From NCBI GenBank assembly GCA_001464735.1, contig LNDU01000031.1, positions 86,737 to 150,736 of the forward strand: 64,000 bases of DNA, given 5' to 3'. Shown in pieces: positions 26,422 through 35,325 of this stretch. The notes under the pieces are model-generated. The model did not search any database. It saw only the letters and a program-made list of their open reading frames with translations, and was not told the DNA's origin. Position 1 is the stretch's first letter. Each line of letters begins with the position of its first letter. A program made the position numbers and the translations under genes. The DNA comes from Nitrospira sp. Ga0074138. Its GTDB lineage: Bacteria; Nitrospirota; Nitrospiria; Nitrospirales; Nitrospiraceae.

Positions 26422-26796
26422 TTATTCGTCCAGCTGCATGCTGTCGACGAGGGTGGTATCAAACATCCATGGACTGGTTTGGAGGTCCGAAATGATTTGG
26501 ATGGTTAAGTCATAAATATTGTGGAGCACGAGAGCCCGTCGAAGACCGGGGGAGTCGATATAATGAGCTAAATCGCCGACATTTAAACCTTGTTGGCTCT
26601 TGGCCCAGGCCCGCCGGCCGTTCTGGGTGGTGCGTACCCAGGTGGTAACGGCGGTGATTAGTATGTTGAGAAACTTTCTGGTCTGGATCAGATCAGGATC
26701 TGCCACTTGAGCCTTCACAATGGCGAAGGTCTGTTCTTCAATAGAGAGACGTGGGACGATGAACTGGACAGGATAGAGTCGAAGTCGTGAACGCAT
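26422..26796 (-). CDS. Unknown helical protein
   Basis: A 124-residue, mainly helical protein with GAGG upstream. It lies 25 bases downstream of nothing recognisable and ahead of the 25990-26391 gene in the same direction. No family is recognised. Confidence 0.6.
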   Translation of the reverse strand: MRSRLRLYPVQFIVPRLSIEEQTFAIVKAQVADPDLIQTRKFLNILITAVTTWVRTTQNGRRAWAKSQQGLNVGDLAHYIDSPGLRRALVLHNIYDLTIQIISDLQTSPWMFDTTLVDSMQLDE

Positions 26797-26836
26797 GCGG
26801 ACCTCGCGATTAGATGGTGGGGGGGTACAGGTGATG

Positions 26837-27094
26837 TCAGGCTACGGGCGTTGAAGGGGTGGCTGGTCCGTCTGTGGGTTGGGTTGAGAGGGTGTGGATG
26901 TCAGCTTCGATAGCAAGAATGCCGTCTTCAAGATGAGATTTGAGGAAATTCGTCCGTCTGATGAGGAGGGGCAGTTGGTCGAGTTTCGGCTGCTTTTCGA
27001 CGGCCTGACTGATCAGTTTGAGTTCGTCGAGTGCGTCTTGGAGACTTGAGGGCACTGTCGTGACGGTGTTGAGTGTGAGACTGTCGAGATCCAT
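26837..27094 (-). CDS. xseB: Exonuclease VII small subunit
   Basis: An 85-residue helical protein whose core (LQDALDELKLISQAVEKQPK, then LIRRTNFLKSHLEDGILAIE) matches the XseB pattern of two helices. AAGGAG precedes the ATG. It lies fully or partly within the 3' end of xseA, in another frame, with 167 bases of overlap. XseB binds several copies around XseA to form the nuclease that degrades single-stranded DNA. Confidence 0.7.
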   Translation of the reverse strand: MDLDSLTLNTVTTVPSSLQDALDELKLISQAVEKQPKLDQLPLLIRRTNFLKSHLEDGILAIEADIHTLSTQPTDGPATPSTPVA

Positions 27095-28487
27095 GGTCTT
27101 GCTCCTTAATCGTGACGATCGAGACAAGTACGTCGTGTCGTGGGAAGTGGATGACGATCGGTTGATGACGACTGATGGTCGTGGGGTCGTGGACAACGGT
27201 GCCGGCCGCAGTGGTGACGTACACAAACCCCATCGTGGCGAGTCGATCGGGGTGCAGGGCATCAAGTTGCGTGACAGTCTGCTGGGTGGTGTGTCGGGCA
27301 TCTTCGAGTGTCCGTTGGCAATAGTGCTGAATCTGTCTAATCAGCGGTTGGACTTCGAGGCGAACTCTGTTCGGACCGGTATGGAGTATGCGGGCATGAA
27401 TATGGGCGGAGAGGTTCGTGATACGTTGCCGGGTGCACTGAAGGATGAATGTGCTGTGGGTATGAAGAATCGCGATCGTTAGTGCGGAGACGTCTTTACC
27501 TGTGAGTCGAAGCTGTTCCAAGCTGCAACTCACGATGGGAGCTGCGAGTTGCTGCACGATGGATCGAGCGTGGGCTAGCGTCAGGGCGGCTCTTGTCGTG
27601 ATGTGGTGAGTGAGTGTGGTCGCTGTGGTTAAGAGACTGGTGACGGTTTCTACGATGTATGTGGCGGCGGCGGTCGGTGTTTCGAGAGCGCGGTAGGCGA
27701 CCCGGTCGCATAGTGACTGATCCGTAGAGTGTCCTAAGCCTGTGATGACGGGATAAGGACAGTGGGCCAGGGCATGAACTACGGGATATTGGTCAAAGGC
27801 ATGGAGGTCGATGTCACTGCCTCCGCCTCGTGCCAGAATCACGACGTCGAACTTGGTGTGGCGTGCGCTGATTTGCGCGAAGGCATTTACGATAGAGGAT
27901 GCGGCATGGATCCCTTGGACGGAGACGTGGAAGAGAGTGAGTCTGAAGGCGTACCCGGATTTCCGTAATATGGAGAGGATATCTTCACAGGCGGCCGATT
28001 CTTGTTTCGTAATGAGGGCCACGCGAAGACAGGGAATAGACCATGGCCGTGATTGATTTCGGGTCAGGAGCTGCTCGGATTCTAGTCGACGGAGCGTTTG
28101 TTCTTTGTCACGTTGTTTCAACCCCATCATTCCAATGTTGTTGAGTTTATGAATGCGGAGGTAGACCTTTCCTTGCTTGCTCCAAAAGTCGATGCTGGCT
28201 TCGAGATACACCTCGACTGGGTTGCTCCGGTCGCAGAGATCGATCCCGAACGTGCGGGCATTGTGGATGAGAGTCTCGATGACCGGTCGGTCCCAAATGA
28301 AACCGGGGATACTGATATCAGAACGGGTGCAGTCTGCTAGGGTGACGGCGAAAAACCCGCTGGCGCCGTTACGGGGTTGCGGGTGAATCCACTGACAATG
28401 AATGAGGAAGGGACCTTGGGCTTTTAGTGGGTGGAGTTGGGTCGCGATGCGCGTGAGGATGTGTTGGATAGAAACGGATGTATCCAT
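26928..28487 (-). CDS. xseA: Exonuclease VII large subunit
   Basis: The 519-residue protein has an N-terminal OB-fold region, then the catalytic core: ARGGGSDIDLHAFDQYPVV, PVITGLGHSTDQSLCDRVAY and TPTAAA, all hallmark XseA blocks, followed by long helices. The usual GHExD is GHSTD here. The natural end seems to be around residue 464, after VSIVTIKE, where the xseB ribosome binding site begins; the further 55 residues are basic, low in pattern and read through xseB in a different frame. A stop just before xseB exists one base out of frame. XseA cleaves single-stranded DNA ends. Two upstream dyads flank this region. Confidence 0.88.
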   Translation of the reverse strand: MDTSVSIQHILTRIATQLHPLKAQGPFLIHCQWIHPQPRNGASGFFAVTLADCTRSDISIPGFIWDRPVIETLIHNARTFGIDLCDRSNPVEVYLEASIDFWSKQGKVYLRIHKLNNIGMMGLKQRDKEQTLRRLESEQLLTRNQSRPWSIPCLRVALITKQESAACEDILSILRKSGYAFRLTLFHVSVQGIHAASSIVNAFAQISARHTKFDVVILARGGGSDIDLHAFDQYPVVHALAHCPYPVITGLGHSTDQSLCDRVAYRALETPTAAATYIVETVTSLLTTATTLTHHITTRAALTLAHARSIVQQLAAPIVSCSLEQLRLTGKDVSALTIAILHTHSTFILQCTRQRITNLSAHIHARILHTGPNRVRLEVQPLIRQIQHYCQRTLEDARHTTQQTVTQLDALHPDRLATMGFVYVTTAAGTVVHDPTTISRHQPIVIHFPRHDVLVSIVTIKEQDHGSRQSHTQHRHDSALKSPRRTRRTQTDQSGRRKAAETRPTAPPHQTDEFPQISS

Positions 28488-28566
28488 AGAGATGTGGCGT
28501 ACGCATGCGGTTCAGATGTTGGGAACGAGGGCGCTAGTGCGCGAAACGGATCGCCTTAGAAGTAGG

Positions 28567-28583
28567 GTTCCGTGTGACGGAAT
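28567..28583. promoter_or_regulatory. Inverted repeat upstream of xseA
   Basis: GTTCCG-TGTGA-CGGAAT lies 80 bases upstream of xseA. The TTCCG/CGGAA arms recall the palindromes near 35016 and 45542, though the spacer is 5 rather than 6. Confidence 0.35.
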
Positions 28584-28610
28584 TTAACGGCTGGCTTTGT
28601 TGTCCTGACG

Positions 28611-28642
28611 CTGCTCCCCCGCTCGTGTGGACGAGGGAGCAG
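28611..28642 (-). terminator. Hairpin downstream of ssb
   Basis: CTGCTCCC with an inner CTCGT arm pairs with ACGAG and GGGAGCAG, 36 bases after the ssb stop. No T run follows, so a terminator or mRNA-stabilising role is a guess. Confidence 0.45.
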
Positions 28643-28678
28643 TGGGACGGAGAACAACGTGGATAGGATTACAGCAAA

Positions 28679-29113
28679 CTAGGCTGCGACTTCTTCTGGA
28701 TCTAGCTCGTTGTCGTCATGCTCGGGCACAGGAGCCCCGTGGCTTGCCCCCTCGCCACTGGGTTGGTCTGGACTGGAGTCCCGCGTCGTGTTGGGCAGGA
28801 ATGTGACGGTTTGTGCCACGATTTCGTGCTTACTGCGCTTCTGACCGTCTTCAGTTTCCCATCGTCGCTGTTGTAGCCGGCCTTCGACTACGACTGCGCT
28901 ACCTTTCTTCAGGTATTGGCCGCAATGCTCGGCTTGCTTGCCGAACACGACATTGTCCACGAATGTCACTTCCTCTTTCAGCTCGTCGTCTTGTTTGAAA
29001 CGCCGGCTGACTGCAAGGCCGAATGAAGCCACAGGAGTGCCTTTTGGGGTAAACCGCAGCTCGGGGTTTCTGGTGAGTCGGCCCATAAGGATCACTTTAT
29101 TGAATCCGGACAT
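28679..29113 (-). CDS. ssb: Single-strand DNA-binding protein
   Basis: A 144-residue SSB: NKVILMGRLTRNPELRFTP (5-23), FVDNVVFGKQAEHCGQYL, KGSAVVVEGRLQQRRWET and a disordered acidic tail. The tail ends DPEEVAA rather than the usual DxIPF. AAGGAG precedes the ATG. It covers single-stranded DNA. It is upstream of the xse genes and downstream of the methyltransferase, probably part of one gene run. It differs clearly from the other SSB (17150-17509). Confidence 0.9.
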   Translation of the reverse strand: MSGFNKVILMGRLTRNPELRFTPKGTPVASFGLAVSRRFKQDDELKEEVTFVDNVVFGKQAEHCGQYLKKGSAVVVEGRLQQRRWETEDGQKRSKHEIVAQTVTFLPNTTRDSSPDQPSGEGASHGAPVPEHDDNELDPEEVAA

Positions 29114-29238
29114 GATAACTCCTTGTGTGAGGATGGGTGAAGGAATAGAGATGCAGGACGATGTTGAGTTGCTACGGAACGTCTTCTTGGTAGAGCGGCT
29201 TGCCCGAGAATCTAGTGGTGAGCGGAGGGTAGATAGGC

Positions 29239-29520
29239 CTAATAACAGGCGTCGATTGCCTTTTGTCGATCATTACACAGTGACGGTGAGGTTGAGGGGA
29301 GGGGTACTGGATCTATGTAGTTGTAGAAAGAACCTGGAGTATGTGTGGGACGTTTCCAGTTGCCCATCATGATGGCATCGCTAATGTTGCGTGTGGCTTG
29401 CCACTCATCATAACAAGCCGGTGGGTCATAGGTTTTGGCACAAACGTTATGGATGCGTGGAGGGGTCCACGCGAGCTGTTGGAACATGAAGAGTGGGACA
29501 AAGAAGGTTGTCGGATCCAC
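29239..29520 (-). CDS. Uncertain small protein
   Basis: About 93 codons from a possible GTG at 29520 read as protein (YDEWQATRNISDAIMMGNWK) and follow the stop of the 29525-29821 gene. Longer starts overlap that gene. No strong ribosome binding site supports any start; the reading frame may be wrong. Confidence 0.35.
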   Translation of the reverse strand: MDPTTFFVPLFMFQQLAWTPPRIHNVCAKTYDPPACYDEWQATRNISDAIMMGNWKRPTHTPGSFYNYIDPVPLPSTSPSLCNDRQKAIDACY

Positions 29521-29524
29521 ATCT

Positions 29525-29821
29525 TTATGATACTGCGCCGGACTTCTTTGAGCAAGTCGGGGTCGGCTCGCATTGGAGGAGATCGTAATGTGGGACACTG
29601 AGTTGGCTTCGGGGTGGGGTGGGGCCTGCCAACCGGATCTGACCGGGTTTGACCACATGAATGATGAGGGGGCCCCGCACGGGTGAGGAAAAGACCGCAC
29701 AGGGGATACTCTTGAACCGACGCTCACGGTATAGAAAGATTCGTGTGGCGGTTCGTTGGTTTCGAATCTTGACGCGGTATTGTTGTCCAGAGCGAAGGTT
29801 CTTGATGGCGCTTGGTGACAT
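29525..29821 (-). CDS. Unknown small protein
   Basis: A 98-residue protein with AAGGA before the ATG at 29821, high in Arg/Lys and with a strand-rich pattern (GPLIIHVVKPGQIRLAG). It sits just downstream of the methyltransferase gene. Confidence 0.6.
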   Translation of the reverse strand: MSPSAIKNLRSGQQYRVKIRNQRTATRIFLYRERRFKSIPCAVFSSPVRGPLIIHVVKPGQIRLAGPTPPRSQLSVPHYDLLQCEPTPTCSKKSGAVS

Positions 29822-29856
29822 GGTTGGTCCTTGGGTATCTGATGTGGAGATAATGG

Positions 29857-31566
29857 TTAGGCGACAGCCGCAAGCGAGGGGGGATAATTCGCTTGAACCA
29901 CTGCTTGAGCGACTTGAGGGGAGACGGAGTTTCCGATTTTATGGACTTGATTGGTTTTTGATCCGGTTAGGACGTAGTCTTCAGGAAATCCTTGGCAGCG
30001 AGCGAGTTCCCGTGGCGTGAGCATCCGCATCCCAATATCCACTAGAAGATAGAGGGTGCCGGCGTAGGTGAAGGTGACGACCGGGGACTCGAAGCCTGGG
30101 TGTTGAAGGTGAGGGATATCCTCTCCAAGAAATTGCTTGAGGTAGCTATAAATTAGCCCGACATGGTTCCCTCCTGCAGCGATCGTCCGGAGTGGTTCAT
30201 CGACCCCGGACCACTGTTTCGCTCCATGATTAAAATGAATGAGGTTGGCCGTGACGAGCTGAGTTTGGGTGCCTCGTCCGGTGACTGTTGGGAGAGGGGA
30301 CGTGATCGGAGCCCCGACGACCCCACCAAAGTGCTTCACTAAGTAGGCGGAGATCAGTGCCGTATGGCCTGAGGCAGAGGACGTCGGAGCAGGGAGATCT
30401 GTGCGTTGGCCAATGCTTTCACCATAGTAGCGGTGGAGGAACGTTGCAACGTGGGCAGAATGATCTGAATTGATTGGTCCCGTTCCTATTGGTTCAAAAA
30501 GGGGGATTTGCGTGGATGATGCAGCGAGGAATGTGGGGGTGACGAGCCCATGCGCGTCTCGTGAGGCGGTAAGGGTACACATCGGTTGGTCGACGCGTTG
30601 GCCTCGGAAATGGTCGCCACCATGATTACAGCGGACGAGATAGGGGGTCGTGAGTGTGGAGTTGGGCTGAGCAGTATGTGCCGGGGCTTCGACAAGATAG
30701 GGGTTGGGGTTGTCAAGGACGTAGCGTTTGATGCCCATCGCGATCCGTCGGAGTGTTGCCTCGACCAACGGCTTCCGTCTTGAAAAGATAGAGGGGCAGG
30801 GGAGCGACCAGTCGAGACATTCGGCGGCTGTCCTCCAGGGGAGGAGACCGTGTTTGGCGTGGTGTTTTGGGTCCCCATGGGTGGGAGTGGGCCATCGAAT
30901 CGGATGTCCGTCTCGCCGCGCGACAATGAATAATCGCCGCCGCCTGGTGGCAGCCCCAAACGACGCGGCATCTAAGATGCGCCAGTCGACGTCGTAGCCG
31001 AGGTTGCGGAGTCTGCCGATAAATCGTTTAAAGGTGATCCCCTTTTTCGAGGGATCCGGCACCATCTCTTGAGTTTCGCGGACCCGTGTCGAGTGGCACG
31101 CGGGACATTTCGTTGTCCACCGTTGACGAATGAGTTGGGACTCCAACCCTTTCCAATGACAGGAGGGACAGCGCCATCGAGGAATTAGTGGCCCGGCAGT
31201 AATCAGCTCACTCACGTTTTCCGCTAGGATTACTGTCGGTTGGGCGGTGGCGGCAAATTTGGCGATCGTCCAGATGAGTCCTCGAATATTCTTCTTAACT
31301 GGCTGAGAACCCTTGGCACGTGAGAAATGTCGGCAGTCAGGACTTGACCAAAGGAGTCCGATCGGTCGGTCTTGAGTGAGTGCGCGTGGATTTATGCTCC
31401 AGATGTCTTCGGTGAGATGTCGCGTGGTGGGGTGATTGGTACGATGCATGAAGATCGCGGCAGGATCATGATTGATGGCTACATCTGGATGTCGTCCGAG
31501 AGCCCAGGTGATCCCCAGGGATGCCCCGCCGCCGCCGGCGAAGCTGTCGACGATCAAGTCTTGCAT
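29857..31566 (-). CDS. DNA C5-cytosine methyltransferase
   Basis: The 569-residue protein has motif I FAGGGGASLG (9-18), the catalytic motif IV as SPDCRHFSRAKG with C78, ENV (116-118), RRRRLFIVA near 212 and GNSVSPQ near the C-terminus. The PDC form of motif IV occurs in phage and island enzymes of this family. Residues 133-157 hold a zinc ribbon (CPSC...CPAC). The region between motifs VIII and X has about four repeats of 37-40 residues with the pattern P..T..........LV, probably the target-recognition region. It methylates cytosine at C5. No cognate restriction endonuclease is seen nearby. The ribosome binding site is weak. Confidence 0.9.
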   Translation of the reverse strand: MQDLIVDSFAGGGGASLGITWALGRHPDVAINHDPAAIFMHRTNHPTTRHLTEDIWSINPRALTQDRPIGLLWSSPDCRHFSRAKGSQPVKKNIRGLIWTIAKFAATAQPTVILAENVSELITAGPLIPRWRCPSCHWKGLESQLIRQRWTTKCPACHSTRVRETQEMVPDPSKKGITFKRFIGRLRNLGYDVDWRILDAASFGAATRRRRLFIVARRDGHPIRWPTPTHGDPKHHAKHGLLPWRTAAECLDWSLPCPSIFSRRKPLVEATLRRIAMGIKRYVLDNPNPYLVEAPAHTAQPNSTLTTPYLVRCNHGGDHFRGQRVDQPMCTLTASRDAHGLVTPTFLAASSTQIPLFEPIGTGPINSDHSAHVATFLHRYYGESIGQRTDLPAPTSSASGHTALISAYLVKHFGGVVGAPITSPLPTVTGRGTQTQLVTANLIHFNHGAKQWSGVDEPLRTIAAGGNHVGLIYSYLKQFLGEDIPHLQHPGFESPVVTFTYAGTLYLLVDIGMRMLTPRELARCQGFPEDYVLTGSKTNQVHKIGNSVSPQVAQAVVQANYPPSLAAVA

Positions 31567-31585
31567 GATTGATGGATCCGTGGTG

Positions 31586-32101
31586 TTAGACGTTGGCGTG
31601 GGGAAGAATTTCGACGCGGGTAATTCCCTGTCGTTGACGCCGTTTCAGGCGATTCTCCAGGAATGCAGTGGTGAACTGCTGTGTGCTGTGTGTTTCTCCG
31701 GCCAGGCGAGACTTTTCGGTCGCTTGCCACAAGAAATGGCAGAAGTCCCATCGTATCGTTTCATCCGCGAGGCTGGCGATATGGCGTAAGAGTGATTGCA
31801 CGTGACTGTCTGATTCGTCCTTACTGATGAGCCAGCCTTCCCCACTGCCGTTCCACCACCGCAAGGCTACCTGTTTTCGTTCTTGGTGGATAAAGATGTC
31901 ATAGCGGTAGGAATTACCGGTCCAGAGTGTGGAAGGCCCCCAGCTGCAGGGTCGGCCTGGGCCAAACCGAGCGGAGGCGAGATGGTGCCATTCAGCGGTG
32001 ACAATTTCCATTAACTGTGGGGTGTTGCCGTACTCCGGCGCGATCATGCGCCCGTGCTCGACAGGACGTAGATGTGGGTTGGGTGTAGCGGTCCATGTCA
32101 T
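31586..32101 (-). CDS. Unknown protein
   Basis: A 171-residue protein with GAGGT before the ATG. It contains tryptophan-rich stretches (ALRWWNGSGEGWLIS). Its start overlaps the stop of the next gene by ATGA. Just upstream of the methyltransferase, 19 bases away, it may be part of that unit. Confidence 0.6.
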   Translation of the reverse strand: MTWTATPNPHLRPVEHGRMIAPEYGNTPQLMEIVTAEWHHLASARFGPGRPCSWGPSTLWTGNSYRYDIFIHQERKQVALRWWNGSGEGWLISKDESDSHVQSLLRHIASLADETIRWDFCHFLWQATEKSRLAGETHSTQQFTTAFLENRLKRRQRQGITRVEILPHANV

Positions 32102-32391
32102 AATTGAGACCTCGTGGTAATTCGGACATGTTGTTGTGGTTGGGAATGAGTTAACCGTTTTTGTGTTGTTCGGCGCGCCGCAGTTGTGGATGAGTGCTGG
32201 TGAGTCAGGATCTTCTGACGTTTAGTCTGTCTGTAGAGTTCGGAAATGGCATCCACGGCATCAGAACCTTGGATCGGCTGATCGTGTTCGAGCTCGTAGT
32301 GGAAGCGATTCAGAAATTCTCGTAGCAGTGTGGTTGCTGGACAGGGTTGTGGTGTGGCAATCCTTTGACCGGCTGTATGTGTGCGTGGCAT
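32098..32391 (-). CDS. Unknown small protein
   Basis: A 97-residue protein with AAAGGAT upstream, rich in Thr, Gln and Arg at the C-terminus. It overlaps the 31586-32101 gene by ATGA. Only 27 bases separate its start from that of the divergent gene at 32419. Confidence 0.55.
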   Translation of the reverse strand: MPRTHTAGQRIATPQPCPATTLLREFLNRFHYELEHDQPIQGSDAVDAISELYRQTKRQKILTHQHSSTTAARRTTQKRLTHSQPQQHVRITTRSQL

Positions 32392-32418
32392 GGTGCATCC
32401 TTTAGTAGCGAGGTTGTC

Positions 32419-32664
32419 ATGGATAAGTGGGAGTCGCAGACTCAGGAAGAGGAAGAGACGTATCGTCTGAAGCTCTTACATCAAGCGCGACGAGGGAATC
32501 CCAAGGCGAGTCAGGAGCTTTGGCGTCTTTACGGAGTACGAGTCTGGTCTGAGCGGGAGCGAGCCCTACTGATCTACGAGAACCCTAAGTATAAAGCTCC
32601 GAAGGGACCCCGTCAGAAGGTCGCCCCATCATCTCTCGTTCGTCGCCCGAAAACTACGCGTTAG
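32419..32664 (+). CDS. Unknown small basic protein
   Basis: An 81-residue protein with GAGG before the ATG, an acidic N-terminus then a helical basic region (LHQARRGNPKASQELWRLYG). It starts 27 bases from a divergent gene and ends overlapping the helicase gene by 11 bases, so its promoter must lie inside the neighbour. Confidence 0.55.
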   Translation: MDKWESQTQEEEETYRLKLLHQARRGNPKASQELWRLYGVRVWSERERALLIYENPKYKAPKGPRQKVAPSSLVRRPKTTR

Positions 32665-34966
32665 GGGACGGTGGGGATAGAACTGGAGAGGCCAGATCTT
32701 GTGGAATCTGGTCCGGTTGATTGAGCCGGGCCAACCAAGCCATTAGAGACCGGTAGACTTGGTCAGGGCTTTGGAGCGGAGCGTCTGGAATGATGCCATC
32801 CGTCACCGCATCGGCCAATGTGCGCTTAAAGGTGATGCGTTCCCATTTGCTGCGATCGTACGACCATTCGGTGTTCTTGATCCGAGCAATTGCAAACAGT
32901 AGATAGACATCGACGTGAGAGTGCGATTGTCCTTGTCTGAACAAACGTCCGACAAGCTGCTTAAAGCCTGAGTCCGACCAGGGTAGCGTGAGACAGATCA
33001 GTCGATGACAGACGTGCTGAAGACCATCGACTCCAACCCCGGCGACATCGGAAATAATTAGGACGTCAATCGTATTGTTCAAGAACTCACGAAGGCCTGT
33101 TTTATCCTGTCCAGTGAAGCACCCCACCTTCCAGCCGTTATTGTGAATGGCCCGAGCGAGTGGTTCGACAATCCCGTCGATCATCGACGTGTAAATAATG
33201 GTGTTGGGTTCAAGGAGAGTGAGTAAGTCAGGGAGGCGAACCTGGAGGAGGAGTTGTTCTAATTGTGAAATGCCGGCGCGTTTCGGTAAAGCCAGGAGTT
33301 TTGGGATCCAGGCGGTGCAATCGATGGTCAAGTGATGTTCCCGATATTGCATTGCATATTGGGGGACCCATCGAAAACCGGTTCGGATCAGTTCCTGGTG
33401 CATCCGCATCGCATTGGCAACTGTTGGGGCTGTGTTCAGGTGTTGGAGGGACCGGCCTGTGACAAGCTCCAGGGTGCTTCTGGCTTCCTCTAAGTCGTTG
33501 ATCACGGGGGTGGCGGTCATGGCCAAGAGATGAAGGTGTGGGTTCTGTTCCAAGGCGCGTGTGGCCAGCAGATTGAGTCGTTGCCGTCGAAGTGAGAGAT
33601 CTTGTGGACGTCGAACTTTCGCTAAATGCTGCTCGTCGATGCAGAGGCAGTTGATCGTCTGGCTGGTTTGGAGAAACTGTTCAATCTCCTGCTCAGCGTT
33701 CGGCTGTTGGAGTAATTCGTAATGGAGAATGAGGTAGCGTGGGAGATTGGACGACGTCCACCGGGGAGTTAGTGTTTTGGTTTGGATGTCTGAATGAGGA
33801 AAGGCGTTCTGGATGGTTTCGACCCAATTAGGAATTACGTTGTTGGGAGTGAGGATAATCGTGGTGTGGGCATTGACGACTTGGCTGGCCAGCAGTGCGG
33901 CAAGAGTTTTCCCAGATCCAGTCCCACAGAAATTCCCGATCCGGCGCCGGTCACGGAGCCGAACGGCAATGAGTCGTTGCATCAGATTTGGTGGTTGGGG
34001 TTGACCGTCGATCGTGAAGTGGTAGTCGTCTGGAAGCGCCAGGGTTGTGGCCAAGTGGTATTCTTCCAAGAACTGTTCTTTGATGCGTGTCGCATAGCCC
34101 GACGTTGGGGCGTGTTCTAATGACTGTAGGGTGTCGTCGTGGTCGTCAAAGGTCGCGCGCCAGAGTTTTTGGACGCCACTTTCAATTAAAAAGGCGATCG
34201 CGTGCTCATCTTGAATGGGCGCGATGACGTCAAATGCGCTGAGGCTCGGAAGGGGCGCGAGTCGGGGAAGTCCCTGTTCGTCACGTGGCAAGCCCTGTTG
34301 CTGTAATTGACGAATGGTGGCCTTGGCTGAAGCTTGTCCCGTCGCGAATGCTTTAAGGGCTGTGTGGGAAGGTGAATCTTGAAGCAGAGCCTCGGTCAGG
34401 ACTCGGGTCTCTCCGGTGGTGTTAAAGAGTCCGGCTTGTTGAGCTAATAAAAATCGTTCAGGTGGAGTCAGTTGATCGAGATGGGGCAAGAGCGCTTCAA
34501 CAAAGAGTCGAAGATTGGCGATCGTCCAGCCATATCGGCATGTCGGACAGGGGTTCCCTTCCTGGGCATGAGCGAGGTACTCAGTGATGGCAGCGCGCCA
34601 GAGATGGCCCGGGTGAAGTTGACAGGTCCACAGGATGACGGCGTGGCTGGAGGGGCTGATCTGGTGAGGGGACAAGGGGGCATTAGCAGTGGGATGCCAG
34701 GCCTGGATGAGGTCTGGATAGAGGGTGGCTAGCGAGCCTGGGGATAAGGATGTAGCCTGGCGACTGAGGGTGCAGTGCGGACACTTATCGTCGTGGATCC
34801 GTTGCTGAATACTGGCTTGCCATACATGAGAGCGTTGATGCCGGCAACGCCAAAAGTGGAGTTGTCTATGAATGGATGACGAAAGCTCGCTGGTGAGCGG
34901 TGGGTTTTGTTCGAGTATCCATTCAAACTGTAAGTGGGGTGGCAGTATTGTTTCGATCGTCTTCAT
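32654..34966 (-). CDS. SF2 helicase with N-terminal zinc-ribbon repeats
   Basis: The 770-residue protein has two zinc-ribbon units at residues 39-65 and 113-143 (FWRCRHQRSHVWQAS... CPHC; ILWTCQLHPGHLWRAA...CPTC), the type listed as DUF4379 'probable zinc-ribbon domain', also present in the 41185-41940 protein. The helicase part has Walker A GTGSGKT (348-354), motif II as DEQH, motif III MTATPV and motif VI QLVGRLFRQG. SF2 enzymes of this group unwind or translocate on nucleic acid. Starts behind a GGAGCGTAATA element 29 bases upstream and a palindrome; the ribosome binding site is AGGGAAC. Confidence 0.85.
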   Translation of the reverse strand: MKTIETILPPHLQFEWILEQNPPLTSELSSSIHRQLHFWRCRHQRSHVWQASIQQRIHDDKCPHCTLSRQATSLSPGSLATLYPDLIQAWHPTANAPLSPHQISPSSHAVILWTCQLHPGHLWRAAITEYLAHAQEGNPCPTCRYGWTIANLRLFVEALLPHLDQLTPPERFLLAQQAGLFNTTGETRVLTEALLQDSPSHTALKAFATGQASAKATIRQLQQQGLPRDEQGLPRLAPLPSLSAFDVIAPIQDEHAIAFLIESGVQKLWRATFDDHDDTLQSLEHAPTSGYATRIKEQFLEEYHLATTLALPDDYHFTIDGQPQPPNLMQRLIAVRLRDRRRIGNFCGTGSGKTLAALLASQVVNAHTTIILTPNNVIPNWVETIQNAFPHSDIQTKTLTPRWTSSNLPRYLILHYELLQQPNAEQEIEQFLQTSQTINCLCIDEQHLAKVRRPQDLSLRRQRLNLLATRALEQNPHLHLLAMTATPVINDLEEARSTLELVTGRSLQHLNTAPTVANAMRMHQELIRTGFRWVPQYAMQYREHHLTIDCTAWIPKLLALPKRAGISQLEQLLLQVRLPDLLTLLEPNTIIYTSMIDGIVEPLARAIHNNGWKVGCFTGQDKTGLREFLNNTIDVLIISDVAGVGVDGLQHVCHRLICLTLPWSDSGFKQLVGRLFRQGQSHSHVDVYLLFAIARIKNTEWSYDRSKWERITFKRTLADAVTDGIIPDAPLQSPDQVYRSLMAWLARLNQPDQIPQDLASPVLSPPSPNA

Positions 34967-34994
34967 GTTCCCTAGCGTGAGGCACCTTCTTTGG

Positions 34995-35035
34995 TATTAC
35001 GCTCCGGGAAAAGGAGATTCCGCCTAGACGGAATC
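34995..35035 (-). promoter_or_regulatory. GGAGCGTAATA element, copy 3, with palindrome
   Basis: GGAGCGTAATA (35005-34995, minus) is followed upstream by a perfect palindrome, GATTCCG-CCTAGA-CGGAATC (35016-35035), 16 bases away. The same pair with the same gap precedes dnaE. CGGAAT is 17 bases from TAATAC, so it could be a -35-like element or an activator site. Confidence 0.5.
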
Positions 35036-35046
35036 GAGGTGATGGA

Positions 35047-35325
35047 TCAATGGGGAGGGGTGTGGGCTGGTAAGGGGATGCCCATCCAGTTGTGAATCAG
35101 CCAGTCGATTTCTGCTGCGAGGGCGGCCGCTCTGGTTGGGAAGGGTCCGAGTGTTGGCCCATGAGAGGGTGTGAGGTCTGCGCTCCATTGGCCATCAGGA
35201 GTGGGCTCGACATGGGAGGCGCGCCGGATTGTTGTGGACCCGAGCGCGCAGAGGGGCTGGAGCGTGTCGGTATAGATAAACTGAATGTGGCCGTCCCGTG
35301 TGATCTTAATGCGAGATGGTGTCAT
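35047..35325 (-). CDS. Unknown small protein
   Basis: A 92-residue protein with AGGT upstream. The C-terminus is rich in aromatic residues and Pro. It overlaps the DUF2997 gene by 20 bases, suggesting coupling to it. Confidence 0.55.
   Translation of the reverse strand: MTPSRIKITRDGHIQFIYTDTLQPLCALGSTTIRRASHVEPTPDGQWSADLTPSHGPTLGPFPTRAAALAAEIDWLIHNWMGIPLPAHTPPH

Noticed and set aside
29521..29727. Longer start for the 29239-29520 frame
   Set aside because: It would read through the 29525-29821 gene, which has the better ribosome binding site and residue pattern.
30486..30971. 161-codon minus-strand frame inside the methyltransferase
   Set aside because: It overlaps the clear methyltransferase gene in another frame and has low-complexity content.
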